A program made the translations under genes and the position numbers. Below are positions 24,220 through 32,379 of a stretch of 64,000 nucleotides of DNA, piece after piece. The stretch is from a virus: positions 1 through 64,000 of IMG/VR virus record IMGVR_UViG_3300015241_000015; one strand, given 5' to 3'. The number at the start of each line of letters is the position of its first letter. Position 1 is the stretch's first letter. Under the pieces are notes generated by a model. It made no database searches, was not told the DNA's origin, and was given only the letters and a program-made list of their open reading frames with translations.

Positions 24220-25653
24220 TCACTTCTCCTCCTTGCTTGGAGGGGTCTTGTCGGATGATTTTTGGTGATGCGGATTTGATGCGGATTCTGCTTTATTTTG
24301 GTCTATTTTGCTGATGGATGTCGTTGAAGCTATTGATTCTATTGAGGTTGATTCCAACTCTGGATCAGCATATCGGGGTTCGAATCCCTGGGGGGCAGCC
24401 AAATCTTTTGAACAACTTACAGACTTTTCATTCGTTTTTGATTCGCCCTCGTCTCCTCCATAGTGCGGTTTTGATGCGGATTGACTCTTCTTCTTTCCCT
24501 CTTCTTTGGTCTCTTTTGGGGCCTCGTCGTCCAGGACTTGCACCCACTCCGCATTTGCGCCGGGGATCAGGTGGCCGTAAATGTCGATCGTGACCGAAAT
24601 ACTCTTATGCCCCATCTGCTTTTGCACATAGGCCGGAGAGACTCCCGCCTGGATCAGCAGGCTGCCGTAAGTGTGGCGAAGGTCATGAAACCGGAAGCGA
24701 CGAATACCGGCTTGCTCTAGCGCTGGATCGAGGTATCGCTTGGCGATATTGTCCGGGAATATCGGTCCACCGGTCTCCGATGGGAACACCAGATCGTCGG
24801 AAATACTGGTCTTGCCATCCATGAAGGCAGGCAGAAGGCGTTCATCTCTCGCCACCACCAGCGCCGTCCGTAATTGTTCTGTCATATCAACGCGACGGGA
24901 CTCGCCGCTCTTGGGAGAACCAAAGGTTTTGGATTTCACGTCATAAGTTCTCTCGACCAGGATGAAGCACTCCGGCCCAACACATTCCCCGAACTGAATA
25001 TGCCCCCACTGCAAGGCGATCAATTCACCCTTGCGAAGCCCAGCCCGTAAAGCGGCCAGGAAAAAAACGGAGTATCCTGGGCATATCTCGCCAACTGCCG
25101 TCAGGAAACGTTGCGCCTCGCTGCGTGTCATCGAATCCCCTTTAGCTTTGCCCTTTTGCTTCTTGTTGAATTTTCCGATCCGTGAAGCGGGATTGGAAGC
25201 AATAATGCCATCTTCGACGGCGGCATTCAGACAGGCGCGCAATGCCCCGTATGTTAGGCGTACCGTGTTGCGCGCAAGCTTGCCATTCGATAAATCGCCA
25301 ACAAAAGACTTCACTTCCTCGCGGGTTATTTTGGTTAAAGCCTGTGCGCCAAACCTGGGGACCACGCGAAGCCTGAGTTGCTCCTCGTAACTGCCCCAGC
25401 TTCTGTGTTTGATTTCCCCTTTGCGCCCACGAAGCCAGGCGGCGGAATACTGCGAAAATGTTTGCTCTTTGCACGCTTCTTCTTTCGTTTCGAGAAAGCC
25501 TAACTGGCCCAAAGCGGCCATACCTTCGGCTCGCTTCCGAATCTGCTCTGCCAGTTTCGCGTCACCAGTCTTCAGCGATTTCGAGGAGCGTTTTCCTTTG
25601 TGGTTAACAAATAACCACCACACGCCTTTCACTTTTTTCAGTTTGACTCCCAC
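24220..25653 (-). CDS. int: Tyrosine recombinase (phage integrase)
   Basis: This 477-residue protein has an N-terminal arm-binding region, a SAM-like core-binding domain (~65-155) and a catalytic domain. The visible catalytic residues are R207 in G-L-R-K-G-E, H323 and R326 in H-D-L-R-H, H349 in M-G-H, and Y359 in D-I-Y-G-H. The start is GTG behind GGAGGA. The C-terminal ~80 residues read through a tRNA-like att core (A-A-P-Q-G-F-E-P-R-Y), as is common for integrases whose attP lies in the gene end. It should integrate and excise the phage at a host tRNA gene. Confidence 0.93.
   Translation of the reverse strand: MGVKLKKVKGVWWLFVNHKGKRSSKSLKTGDAKLAEQIRKRAEGMAALGQLGFLETKEEACKEQTFSQYSAAWLRGRKGEIKHRSWGSYEEQLRLRVVPRFGAQALTKITREEVKSFVGDLSNGKLARNTVRLTYGALRACLNAAVEDGIIASNPASRIGKFNKKQKGKAKGDSMTRSEAQRFLTAVGEICPGYSVFFLAALRAGLRKGELIALQWGHIQFGECVGPECFILVERTYDVKSKTFGSPKSGESRRVDMTEQLRTALVVARDERLLPAFMDGKTSISDDLVFPSETGGPIFPDNIAKRYLDPALEQAGIRRFRFHDLRHTYGSLLIQAGVSPAYVQKQMGHKSISVTIDIYGHLIPGANAEWVQVLDDEAPKETKEEGKKKSQSASKPHYGGDEGESKTNEKSVSCSKDLAAPQGFEPRYADPELESTSIESIASTTSISKIDQNKAESASNPHHQKSSDKTPPSKEEK
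24371..24402 (+). other. attP: Probable att core matching a tRNA 3' end
   Basis: The plus strand has a 5-bp T-arm with the loop TTCGAAT, then a G-rich acceptor arm ending in GCCA. The upstream half of a tRNA is not recognisable, so this is only a tRNA 3' end, as expected for an attachment core. It lies inside the integrase gene in antisense. Confidence 0.7.
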
Positions 25654-25656
25654 GAT

Positions 25657-25902
25657 TTATCCTCCCGAAAACATCTTTTTCAACATCGCATCAACTTGCT
25701 CTGTTTCAATAGCCACGCTATGAGCGCGCATCCAGCGATCAAACTCTGACCGTTCAACTCGAAACTTTTTGCCCACACGCGAAGCGGGGAGCGGATCGGA
25801 GATCCTGTGTATCCAGCCGAGCAAGGTCCGCTCCGAGACGCTCGCATAGGTACACAGCGATTTCAGATCCAACCACTCGGACTTAACTTCTTGCTTTCTC
25901 AT
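25657..25902 (-). CDS. Excisionase/AlpA-like DNA-binding protein
   Basis: This 81-residue protein has a MerR/excisionase-type winged helix: W-L-D-L-K-S-L-C-T-Y-A-S-V-S-E-R-T, then S-R-V-G-K-K-F-R-V-E-R-S-E-F-D-R-W-M. It ends three bases before the integrase start. It probably sets the direction of recombination. The start is the ATG just after the DUF5131 stop. Confidence 0.75.
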   Translation of the reverse strand: MRKQEVKSEWLDLKSLCTYASVSERTLLGWIHRISDPLPASRVGKKFRVERSEFDRWMRAHSVAIETEQVDAMLKKMFSGG

Positions 25903-25906
25903 AATT

Positions 25907-26803
25907 CTACGCAGCTTTCTGTATGCCCCCCGGCAATTCGTCCCAGACCCGGCCATCCAAAAGACGACAGGTTTTTGGCTTTCCGACACGGACCCCAGCC
26001 AAGCCGTCCCGCCAGTTGTGCGCGGCGATGACCGACATGCGGGCGTAGCCCTCGATCTGGACGTAGGCGCCGCCGGGATAGCGTGGATCCATGACCAGAG
26101 GGGCCGTCAGGTACTCGCCCCACGTTTTGAAATAAAACGGGACGCCGGCGGCCGAGCATTGATCGCGGATCGAGCGAACCCAGTCGGGGTGTAGCGGCCT
26201 GGCGTAAGGGCCAATTTCACCGCCCACCATGACCAAATCAAGCTTATAGGGCTGTTCCTTGGCTTCGAGGGCCCAGGAGATGTCCACAGGGCCAAGCATT
26301 GGTTCTACGGCCACCCAGCGCGTGGCGGCAGGGGTTTCTAGGAGCGGGATGATGCGCCATTTTTCCGCTTCCGATTCGACCGAGACGCCCAGCCAGAGAT
26401 TGGGCAGTGGTTGGGGGTAAAGCCGTTCCATGATGCTTTTCATTCTGGCGGCCCGCTTGGTCAATACCTGGAACGTGTGACGGGGGTTGTCGTCGACCAC
26501 TCGCAGGATCTGTTCTATCCAGCCGTCGTGGGCTTCCTCGTGGAAGAGGTCGCTCATGGTGTTGATCATGATGCGGCGGGGCTTGATCAGATGGTAGGGG
26601 CGGTCAAGGGTTTTTCGGGAAAAGCGGAGTTCCCCGGTCCAGGCAGGCTGGGATTCAAGCACCTCGACCAAGCCGGAGTAGGCTCTAAGTTCGCCATTCA
26701 CGCGTAGCGCACTACGCGCCGACGAGCAGTTGCGGCAGCCCTCGCTTACACGCGAACATCCCCGCACGCAATTCCAGGCGACATCGAATATTTCATTCAC
26801 CAT
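25907..26803 (-). CDS. DUF5131 (phage Gp37/Gp68) family protein
   Basis: This 298-residue protein has the family's Cys-rich N-terminus (W-N-C-V-R-G-C-S-R-V-S-E-G-C-R-N-C), then M-S-D-L-F-H-E, V-L-T-K-R-A, W-L-G-V-S-V-E, and E-P-M-L-G-P-V. The family is widespread in phages; its function is unproven, and the clustered Cys residues could hold an iron-sulfur cluster. The start overlaps the end of the upstream small gene. Confidence 0.88.
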   Translation of the reverse strand: MVNEIFDVAWNCVRGCSRVSEGCRNCSSARSALRVNGELRAYSGLVEVLESQPAWTGELRFSRKTLDRPYHLIKPRRIMINTMSDLFHEEAHDGWIEQILRVVDDNPRHTFQVLTKRAARMKSIMERLYPQPLPNLWLGVSVESEAEKWRIIPLLETPAATRWVAVEPMLGPVDISWALEAKEQPYKLDLVMVGGEIGPYARPLHPDWVRSIRDQCSAAGVPFYFKTWGEYLTAPLVMDPRYPGGAYVQIEGYARMSVIAAHNWRDGLAGVRVGKPKTCRLLDGRVWDELPGGIQKAA

Positions 26804-26972
26804 CTTCGTTCTCTTTCTCGTACTCGTCGAAACTCTTATTGATGCAGGGTCCGCACACGTGCCAGTCGGCAATAAGATCGTGGTCGGTACAGGGCGCGCC
26901 GCAATGGATGCAGACGCCATCCTTGGGGCAATCGCACTCGCCGTCCTTCCAGTGATCTTGGGGGTAGGTCAT
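26793..26972 (-). CDS. Small Cys-rich zinc-binding protein
   Basis: This 59-residue protein has C-D-C, C-I-H-C-G-A-P-C, and H-V-C-G-P-C motifs, enough for two zinc sites. It overlaps the upstream gene by ATGA and the downstream DUF5131 start by 11 nt. Function unknown. Confidence 0.65.
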   Translation of the reverse strand: MTYPQDHWKDGECDCPKDGVCIHCGAPCTDHDLIADWHVCGPCINKSFDEYEKENEDGE

Positions 26973-27211
26973 TTACCCCTGGCTTTCAGGATCAACGCTC
27001 GCGCTCTGGCTTTGTTGCCAGATCCAATATGGATAGATGTGTCTTCTACGATCTCTTCAAGGAATCGAACTGCCTCCTCCGCCGCCCCATGCAGTGAGCA
27101 AAACTTGAGATGATCTTCGGGGGTCAGGAACTCCCCATAGCCGAATAGCAACTTGCATCCACAGCCCAGTATGTGAACCTCGTAGCGCTTCGGATGTAAC
27201 TCCTCGCTCAC
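26969..27211 (-). CDS. Small protein with Cys motif, paralog of next gene
   Basis: This 80-residue protein shares the pattern C-x-L-H-x-A-A-E-E-x-x-R-x-L-E-E with the gene directly upstream, so the pair arose by tandem duplication. It has a G-C-G-C-K-L motif. It overlaps its neighbours by ATGA on both sides. Function unknown. Confidence 0.6.
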   Translation of the reverse strand: MSEELHPKRYEVHILGCGCKLLFGYGEFLTPEDHLKFCSLHGAAEEAVRFLEEIVEDTSIHIGSGNKARARALILKARGK

Positions 27212-27456
27212 TCCGCCCTTGCCTTCTCGATGACAGCTTTTACAGCCACGCAGCGCTTACAATGGCAGTCATTAGTAACGCTGTCCGATTCTTCCAGCAG
27301 TCTCAGCATCTCCTCTGCCGCAGCGTGGAGGGGGCACAATTCTACGTGTCTACTTACGAATATCCCGTCATCCCTAGTAAACACCTCAGTCGGCGTGCAT
27401 TCGTGGCACCTATTCGTACTTTCTTCCCCCTCGTTTACGCACTTCACTTCACTCAT
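27208..27456 (-). CDS. Small Cys-rich protein, paralog of previous gene
   Basis: This 82-residue protein has C-H-E-C, C-P-L-H-A-A-A-E-E and C-H-C-K-R-C motifs. It resembles the product of the downstream gene over ~60 residues. It is joined to both neighbours by ATGA overlaps. Confidence 0.6.
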   Translation of the reverse strand: MSEVKCVNEGEESTNRCHECTPTEVFTRDDGIFVSRHVELCPLHAAAEEMLRLLEESDSVTNDCHCKRCVAVKAVIEKARAE

Positions 27457-27659
27457 TCCGCCCTCGCGTTCCTAACCGCCACTTCGAAGGCATCGAGCCA
27501 AGCTTTGACTACACTATCGCGTTGGTCTTTGGTGGCGTCGACTGGAAAACTAAGGCTAGCTTCAAAGCTGCCGTCGGATACCATGACCGACAGTTTGATA
27601 GACAGACCGGCGGCGCTAGGCCCGGCAATAGCGACAGCGGCTTTTTCTTTAGGAATCAT
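27453..27659 (-). CDS. Small hypothetical protein
   Basis: This 68-residue protein looks like an alternating beta-alpha fold without a known motif. It overlaps both neighbours. Function unknown. Confidence 0.55.
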   Translation of the reverse strand: MIPKEKAAVAIAGPSAAGLSIKLSVMVSDGSFEASLSFPVDATKDQRDSVVKAWLDAFEVAVRNARAE

Positions 27660-27819
27660 GCTTTCTCTCATTCTTTTCGAGCAACCGCATCAGTTCGGCG
27701 ACCATTTCCGTTTCCATCTTGGCGATTCGTTTCCGGGTGAAGATCACAAATGTGATCCAGCCCACTACCAGCAGGCTGAACCACATACAATCGGCGATAA
27801 ACAATTCACGTTCATTCAT
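27649..27819 (-). CDS. Small single-span membrane protein
   Basis: This 56-residue protein has one hydrophobic helix (W-F-S-L-L-V-V-G-W-I-T-F-V-I-F) followed by basic residues, then a charged helix. It overlaps the upstream mini-membrane gene by 8 nt. An inhibitor or holin-like role is possible but not shown. Confidence 0.6.
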   Translation of the reverse strand: MNERELFIADCMWFSLLVVGWITFVIFTRKRIAKMETEMVAELMRLLEKNERKHDS

Positions 27820-27958
27820 TTCGGTAAAAATCCGTATCCTCAATTGACTCTTTGGGTCCCAAGCGCTTCAGTATCCGCGATACCACCCACATGCCGGCCA
27901 GAACCGCAATTGCCAGCCCACCTAAAACCATCCAGATTGTTGGGGTCATTACTTGCAT
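27812..27958 (-). CDS. Mini membrane protein
   Basis: This 48-residue protein has an N-terminal hydrophobic helix (V-L-G-G-L-A-I-A-V-L-A-G-M-W-V-V) and a short charged tail. Its stop overlaps the next start (ATGAATGA), so the two membrane proteins are translationally coupled, as for holin-type gene pairs. Confidence 0.55.
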   Translation of the reverse strand: MQVMTPTIWMVLGGLAIAVLAGMWVVSRILKRLGPKESIEDTDFYRNE

Positions 27959-28002
27959 TGGTCGTCCTCCATTAAGGACGATCATTGTATCCCCAAATTA
28001 AA

Positions 28003-28088
28003 GGTGCCGGGATTCGGGTCGTCACTGCCCCGGCTTACAGTCAGGAAGGAAGTCTATGTGCTTCCGACGACCGAATCTGGCGGGCGCC
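28003..28088. ncRNA. Three-way-junction RNA candidate
   Basis: An outer stem GGTGCC/GGCGCC encloses a 12-bp stem (GATTCGGGTCGTC with GACGACCGAATC, one bulge). Inside are two hairpins, ACTG/CAGT and GGAAG/CTTCC. It lies in the 256-nt gap between two minus-strand genes. Strand is unknown. It could be a leader, a processing site or a small RNA. Confidence 0.5.
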
Positions 28089-28214
28089 GGGTCCAAGACT
28101 TGGGCTAGATACTGATCGCGATCCCAGACAACGCCTACACGTAAGCGCCGCTGTTGATGGACCGGATACTGATCGCCCTTTTGCTTGGAACACCGGCTTG
28201 CCCATAAAAACCCC

Positions 28215-29027
28215 CTACTTCTTGCTAACCATCTTCGAGGGAACCTGAATGACCTCGACCCCCGGCCAAGCCATCAAGTCTTTCAAGGTGCGGGCCAAAG
28301 TGTTGGCATAGGCCCCATTCATCTCGACTGCCAGAACTGGAACCTCGCCCCGCCCGATCGCCGCGCATAGGATCTTGAGACTGGCATTGCGCTGGGGGTC
28401 GGTTGTTCCAATCAGCCGGGCCTTGTAAGTCATCTTGGCCGTCACACCCTCCACTTGAGGGATGTTGGCTTGAACAATGGGGGCCGGTTCAAATTCCGGC
28501 TCCGGCATCGCGATGGGAGCGGCCAGAACGGCGGCGGCCTCTTCCGGCTTGTTCTGGAGTGTGAGAATCTCGGCCTCGGCCTCCCGGAACTTCCGTTCAT
28601 CTTCGATTTTCTGCTGCTGGATCTGCTGTTGCTCTTCGCGCTGGATGCGGTCGAGTTCATCCTGCTTAGCCTTGGCAACACGGCGGGCCTCGGCTTCAAA
28701 TTCGTTCATGCGCTCCATGGTGTAGTCCTTGGTGGCTTTCAAGGAATCGAGAATGGCTTTACGCTCAGCGCACAGGTTGTCCCAGGGCTTACGGGCGTCG
28801 GCAACCTTGGGATCATAGAATTCGCCAACTTTCTGGGTGGCATTGGCTCCGACTTTCAGGAGTTGCGCGGCCATCTCGTATTGTTCCCTGGTTTCGATCT
28901 TGATGATGGACTTAGCCCGCTCGAACAGAGCTAGAGCGGCCGACTTGAATGGATTGGCGCCAGCGACTTTCTTCGGTTCGAGATGGCCTACGTGCTCCGG
29001 TATGGATAATTGCGTTGTGGTGCTCAT
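28215..29027 (-). CDS. Coiled-coil protein of the recombination cassette
   Basis: This 270-residue protein has a long charged coiled coil (residues ~95-175) rich in Gln, Glu and Arg, then a Pro-rich linker and a small C-terminal alpha-beta domain. Similar proteins lie beside RecT and exonuclease genes in many phages, but their role is not established. The gene is directly downstream of the exonuclease gene. Confidence 0.65.
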   Translation of the reverse strand: MSTTTQLSIPEHVGHLEPKKVAGANPFKSAALALFERAKSIIKIETREQYEMAAQLLKVGANATQKVGEFYDPKVADARKPWDNLCAERKAILDSLKATKDYTMERMNEFEAEARRVAKAKQDELDRIQREEQQQIQQQKIEDERKFREAEAEILTLQNKPEEAAAVLAAPIAMPEPEFEPAPIVQANIPQVEGVTAKMTYKARLIGTTDPQRNASLKILCAAIGRGEVPVLAVEMNGAYANTLARTLKDLMAWPGVEVIQVPSKMVSKK

Positions 29028-29056
29028 AGTTTGTTTCCCCTTGGGTTTGAATTTCT

Positions 29057-29797
29057 TTAAGCTAACACTGGCATTTCTATTTCGGCCTCATCCACGATCT
29101 CGGGAATTTCTGGTAGCCGGTGTTTCTCCCGCAACAACAGATGAACCATGGTCAAGGCGCATCTGAACCAGTTGATCTCTTTCGGATCATCGTGCTTGTC
29201 GATCAGAAACGAACCATCGGGCCGCAAGGAGATGGCGATGCGATACCACTCCTTGACGCCTTTCGGTTTTGGAACCGTGAGCGATTGCGCGGCCGTCTGG
29301 AGATGCCAAGCAAAGCTGGGGGCGTAAGCGGTCTTGATTTCCCAGATGATCGGCATCCGTGGGATTCCGTTCTTCCCAAACGTTCCTACCCGGTCCAGGC
29401 GGCATCCGAATTTCATGCCATTGACCTCAGTGATCGAGGCGTGCTCAACTTTCTGAGACTGGAGCCCCAATTCCGCGACCGCATTTTCGTAAGCCTGGAT
29501 GTAGCCGAATATTTCAGGTTGAACTGAATCCCAATCCAGGTCGCCATGGTCTGGGCTATCCAGGTATTCAGTGGCAGCGTGGACGGCGGTCCCAACTTTC
29601 TGTTTGTAGATCACGCGATCAGGCGGCGCCGCTGACAAATCTGTGAAGCGCAACATCGAGAGTATCTGAGTGAGAGAGGGCACGATCATCCCACTCTCAT
29701 CTCGATAGCAATGCCGCAGGCGCCCAAGAGATGAGTCGAAGGACTCGTCAAAGTAGCCGCCCGGGATCTTCGTGCCGTATTTGCCGTTGGTTGCCAT
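29057..29797 (-). CDS. RecB/Cas4-like PD-(D/E)xK exonuclease
   Basis: This 246-residue protein has the nuclease motifs G-T-A-V-H-A-A (helix with His), G-C-R-L-D-R-V-G (Asp), W-E-I-K-T-A (E-x-K) and H-L-Q-T-A-A-Q-S. It should resect double-stranded DNA ends to give 3' tails for the adjacent RecT annealase. It starts immediately after the RecT stop codon. Confidence 0.82.
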   Translation of the reverse strand: MATNGKYGTKIPGGYFDESFDSSLGRLRHCYRDESGMIVPSLTQILSMLRFTDLSAAPPDRVIYKQKVGTAVHAATEYLDSPDHGDLDWDSVQPEIFGYIQAYENAVAELGLQSQKVEHASITEVNGMKFGCRLDRVGTFGKNGIPRMPIIWEIKTAYAPSFAWHLQTAAQSLTVPKPKGVKEWYRIAISLRPDGSFLIDKHDDPKEINWFRCALTMVHLLLREKHRLPEIPEIVDEAEIEMPVLA

Positions 29798-30976
29798 TTA
29801 GGTGAACTTCAGCACGTTGCCGCCGGCGTGAGTGATGACCTTATTGAATTCGACCAGCGGAATGTCCTTGGTGCTCTCAAGACCCCACTCCTCCCAGATA
29901 AAGCGCCGGACCACCGTTTCCGCCTCGGCAAACCCCGCCGCCTTAGCCGCCCTGATCGTGGCAAAGAGTTTCTTGCGTTGGGTTTCCCCGATCTTCACAT
30001 ACTCGGGTTCCAGGGCTTTCGCTGGCTTGGCCCAATCCGCCGGGATGGTTCTTTGCTCCTTGCCCGGTTCAGCCTTGGCGCCACCTGCGGGCAGGCCCCC
30101 AGCAACAGGTAGATCGGTCAAGTCGAACCCCTTGGCCAGTTCCTCCATCTCGGCTAGCGATTGCAGGGGCTTCTTAGCGGCCGGTTTCTGAGCGCTCACC
30201 ATTTCCGGGGCGTTGTCGAAGGCTTGCATCAAGGCGTCAATCTCGTTGTCAGCCCCAACCTTGGACGGGAGAACATGGATCGTCTCGCGCTCCACCGGTT
30301 TCGCCTCAGACACCCCTGATTTAACCTCGCGCCGTGGCATCAGGATGGCTTCAGAGGCACTTTCTCCCTCGGATTGGTCCGTTTCCCCCTTCACGATGTC
30401 AGCAGCTTCGTCCGGGTCGTAAATGCCCGACAAGCCGTAGGCCACACGAGCGCACTGGATGTAGGCTTTGTGCCGCAACATTCTCACCGGCATGTTGGTC
30501 CACTGGTCGGTCTGGCGATCGCACTCCACAAAGTATTCTGTGACTTCGATCCATTCCGCCATGCCCCGGCGCTTCATCTTGCAGGTCATTTCTGTGATGT
30601 ATTTAATCTCGCGGCCTTTCGCATCCTTCCCAATCTCGAAAACCGGAACCCACCTCAGTCCGTCCAGGTCGCCTACCCGGTTGACTAACTCGACCCAGCC
30701 ATCGATAGGAACGATTGGAACGACGCCGCCGCCCTTTGACGCCATAAAGTAGATCTGGCGGGTGAAGGGATTGAGTTTGTACTGCTCGGCCACGGAGATG
30801 CACATGACGAACATTTCCGGGGTGGCGATAATTTTCCCATCCTTGCGCGGGAAAACCGTGTTGACCATGGTTTCGTACAGCGAATGACGATCGATCTTGT
30901 AGTGGTTAGCGAAGGACGCTACCAGTTCGGTAGCCAATGCCCGTTCTAGCGCCGGTACTTGTTGAATTGTTGCCAT
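29798..30976 (-). CDS. recT: RecT/Bet family single-strand annealing protein
   Basis: This 392-residue protein matches RecT/Bet: L-N-P-F-T-R-Q-I-Y-F near residue 80, V-P-I-V-P-I-D-G-W, then W-x-x-M-P-V-R-M-L-R-H-K-A and Q-C-A-R-V-A-Y-G. The C-terminal third is Pro/Ala-rich and ends in a helical segment. It anneals single strands during phage recombination. The start is ATG behind GAGGGGG. Confidence 0.92.
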   Translation of the reverse strand: MATIQQVPALERALATELVASFANHYKIDRHSLYETMVNTVFPRKDGKIIATPEMFVMCISVAEQYKLNPFTRQIYFMASKGGGVVPIVPIDGWVELVNRVGDLDGLRWVPVFEIGKDAKGREIKYITEMTCKMKRRGMAEWIEVTEYFVECDRQTDQWTNMPVRMLRHKAYIQCARVAYGLSGIYDPDEAADIVKGETDQSEGESASEAILMPRREVKSGVSEAKPVERETIHVLPSKVGADNEIDALMQAFDNAPEMVSAQKPAAKKPLQSLAEMEELAKGFDLTDLPVAGGLPAGGAKAEPGKEQRTIPADWAKPAKALEPEYVKIGETQRKKLFATIRAAKAAGFAEAETVVRRFIWEEWGLESTKDIPLVEFNKVITHAGGNVLKFT

Positions 30977-30980
30977 AAAA

Positions 30981-31190
30981 TCATTTCCCCCTCTTGGTCT
31001 TCGAAAAATCTTCACGCCGGCATTCGAGCACTTCGCACAGACGTTTCATCCGCCAGCCACGGGGAGCCCGTAATCCAGACTCCCAGCGGCTCATGGTTGA
31101 TTTATCCACGCCACACAACTCGGCCAGGCGCGTGGTAGACATTCCCTTGGTTTCGCGGAGAAGCCGGAGCTTCCCGCCACTGAACTGCAT
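30981..31190 (-). CDS. XRE-type helix-turn-helix repressor
   Basis: This 69-residue protein is almost entirely one HTH-XRE domain: L-R-L-L-R-E-T-K-G-M-S-T-T-R-L-A-E-L-C-G-V-D-K-S-T-M-S-R-W-E-S-G. The start is ATG behind AAGGGGG. It lies at the head of the recombination operon and may control the promoter at 31.6 kb. Confidence 0.85.
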   Translation of the reverse strand: MQFSGGKLRLLRETKGMSTTRLAELCGVDKSTMSRWESGLRAPRGWRMKRLCEVLECRREDFSKTKRGK

Positions 31191-31209
31191 ATGGGCCCCC
31201 TTGGTTTGT

Positions 31210-31434
31210 TCATTGGTCTTTCCTTTCAGTTTTGGTCGAAGTAATAGGTTCAAACTTTCTAGAATCATCATGACAAGCGCCCCCCGTGGCCGCCGTCAAC
31301 TTCCGGTCCAGGTCTTGGCGCCGCTGTTCTAATTGCACAATCTCGGACTGCCGCTCTCGGATGGCGTTGGTCAAATGCGCATGTTGCGCCATGAGCCACC
31401 GCCCTGGATAGGAATTACTTTCGCTGTCGGCCAT
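31210..31434 (-). CDS. Small coiled-coil protein
   Basis: This 74-residue protein has a heptad-like helix (I-R-E-R-Q-S-E-I-V-Q-L-E-Q-R-R-Q-D-L). It is the first gene downstream of the leftward promoter. The start is ATG behind GGCGGAG. Function unknown. Confidence 0.55.
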   Translation of the reverse strand: MADSESNSYPGRWLMAQHAHLTNAIRERQSEIVQLEQRRQDLDRKLTAATGGACHDDSRKFEPITSTKTERKDQ

Positions 31435-31594
31435 AAACAACTCCGCCGCGAACTTCTGGTTCAATAGATTAGAAAATCAATCAGGGAAGGAAACATCGTT
31501 GGTTCAAAACACGAACTTGGATGGAAGAAATCCCACTCTTTTGGCGGCTAGCCCCGATCCGAAAGGCCGAACGCGCCCATTTCTCTTGTGTGTG

Positions 31595-31622
31595 AACATA
31601 GCACAATAGTCAACAAAGGCAA
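31595..31622 (-). promoter_or_regulatory. Leftward promoter of the recombination operon
   Basis: TTGCCT and TATGTT are 16 nt apart on the minus strand. The -10 context TGTGCTATGTT resembles the TGTGCTATTGT of the promoter at 22.5 kb. A CGCTTGCA motif lies about 20 nt upstream (31641-31648). Confidence 0.6.
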
Positions 31623-31790
31623 CAATTATTTTTGATAATATGCAAGCGGACGGTACACGCATGGTCATTGGCCTGTTTCGTTAGAAACCTGTTTTGTGCG
31701 GTGTCAATTTGTAGCATTTATTGGGCAGTTGGACATATCATGATTTCGGTTTTCTTAGAAACACCGAGATCGGCCTGGAGAGAAACGAAG

Positions 31791-32060
31791 ATGCTGGTGA
31801 TCTACAAATACCCCCTGCCACTACCTAACATTGGTGAATTCAATCTTGAAATCCCGAAGTGGTTTGCATTTATTTCGGCTCAACTGCAAGATGGGATCCC
31901 ATATCTATGGGTCCGAGTGGATAAAGACGAAGAAGTAGCGAGCATCGCGTTGCACTGGGTGGCGACTGGCGCCCGTGTGGACAAGGATTGGGTTTACATC
32001 GCCACCATTCAATTCGGCAACGAGTTCTACCATCTGCACTGCGACGTGTGGGCGATCTGA
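31791..32060 (+). CDS. DUF7352-type small phage protein
   Basis: This 89-residue protein starts behind GGAGAG. It has I-Y-K-Y-P-L, a Q-L-Q-D-G-I-P-Y-L-W-V-R-V-D segment, V-A-T-G, and Y-I-A-T-I-Q-F-x9-H-L-H. This order matches a widespread phage and host family of unknown function. It faces away from the leftward operon. Confidence 0.75.
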   Translation: MLVIYKYPLPLPNIGEFNLEIPKWFAFISAQLQDGIPYLWVRVDKDEEVASIALHWVATGARVDKDWVYIATIQFGNEFYHLHCDVWAI

Positions 32061-32097
32061 CAGTGAGAGATGGCTAATGTTATAATTGTATGTACAA
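32057..32097 (+). promoter_or_regulatory. brnTA promoter and operator
   Basis: CTGACA and TATAAT are 18 nt apart. A TTGTA-TG-TACAA palindrome overlaps the end of the -10 box and touches the brnT start, a suitable site for autorepression by BrnA. Confidence 0.6.
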
Positions 32098-32379
32098 ATG
32101 CGATTCACTTGGGACGTGTAAAAAAGCCGCCGGAATCAGGCCAAGCACAAGGTCAGTTTTGAAACGGCCACTTTGGTTTTTAAAGATCCCAACGCCATCA
32201 GCATTCAGGATCGCGTGGTTGGCGGCGAAAAGCGCTGGCAGACCTTGGGGCTGGTGAACGGAATACTGGTTCTTCTGGTGGCCCACACGTTTCACGAAGC
32301 AGACGGCGAAGAAACCATACGGATCATATCGGCGCGCAAAGCCACGCCACGCGAACGAGCAATCTATGAGAATCACTAA
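32098..32379 (+). pseudogene. brnT: BrnT-like toxin gene with in-frame TAA at codon 8
   Basis: Read from the ATG, the product starts M-R-F-T-W-D-V, meets TAA, then continues K-S-R-R-N-Q-A-K-H-K-V-S-F-E-T-A and ends with R-I-I-S-A-R-K-A-T. These are the hallmarks of BrnT ribonuclease toxins. The position of the stop normally carries Glu or a similar residue, so GAA to TAA would explain it. The rest of the frame is intact over 85 codons, so the lesion is recent or restart/readthrough occurs (a TTG lies at codon 26). Confidence 0.8.

Noticed and set aside
23963-24223. Minus-strand frame through the GGCNN array
   Set aside because: Its Pro/Ala/Cys composition comes from the five-base repeat and it overlaps a terminator and another gene's start.
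24330-24402. Complete tRNA gene
   Set aside because: Only the T-arm and acceptor 3' part are recognisable; the upstream bases do not give a proper anticodon loop with U33.
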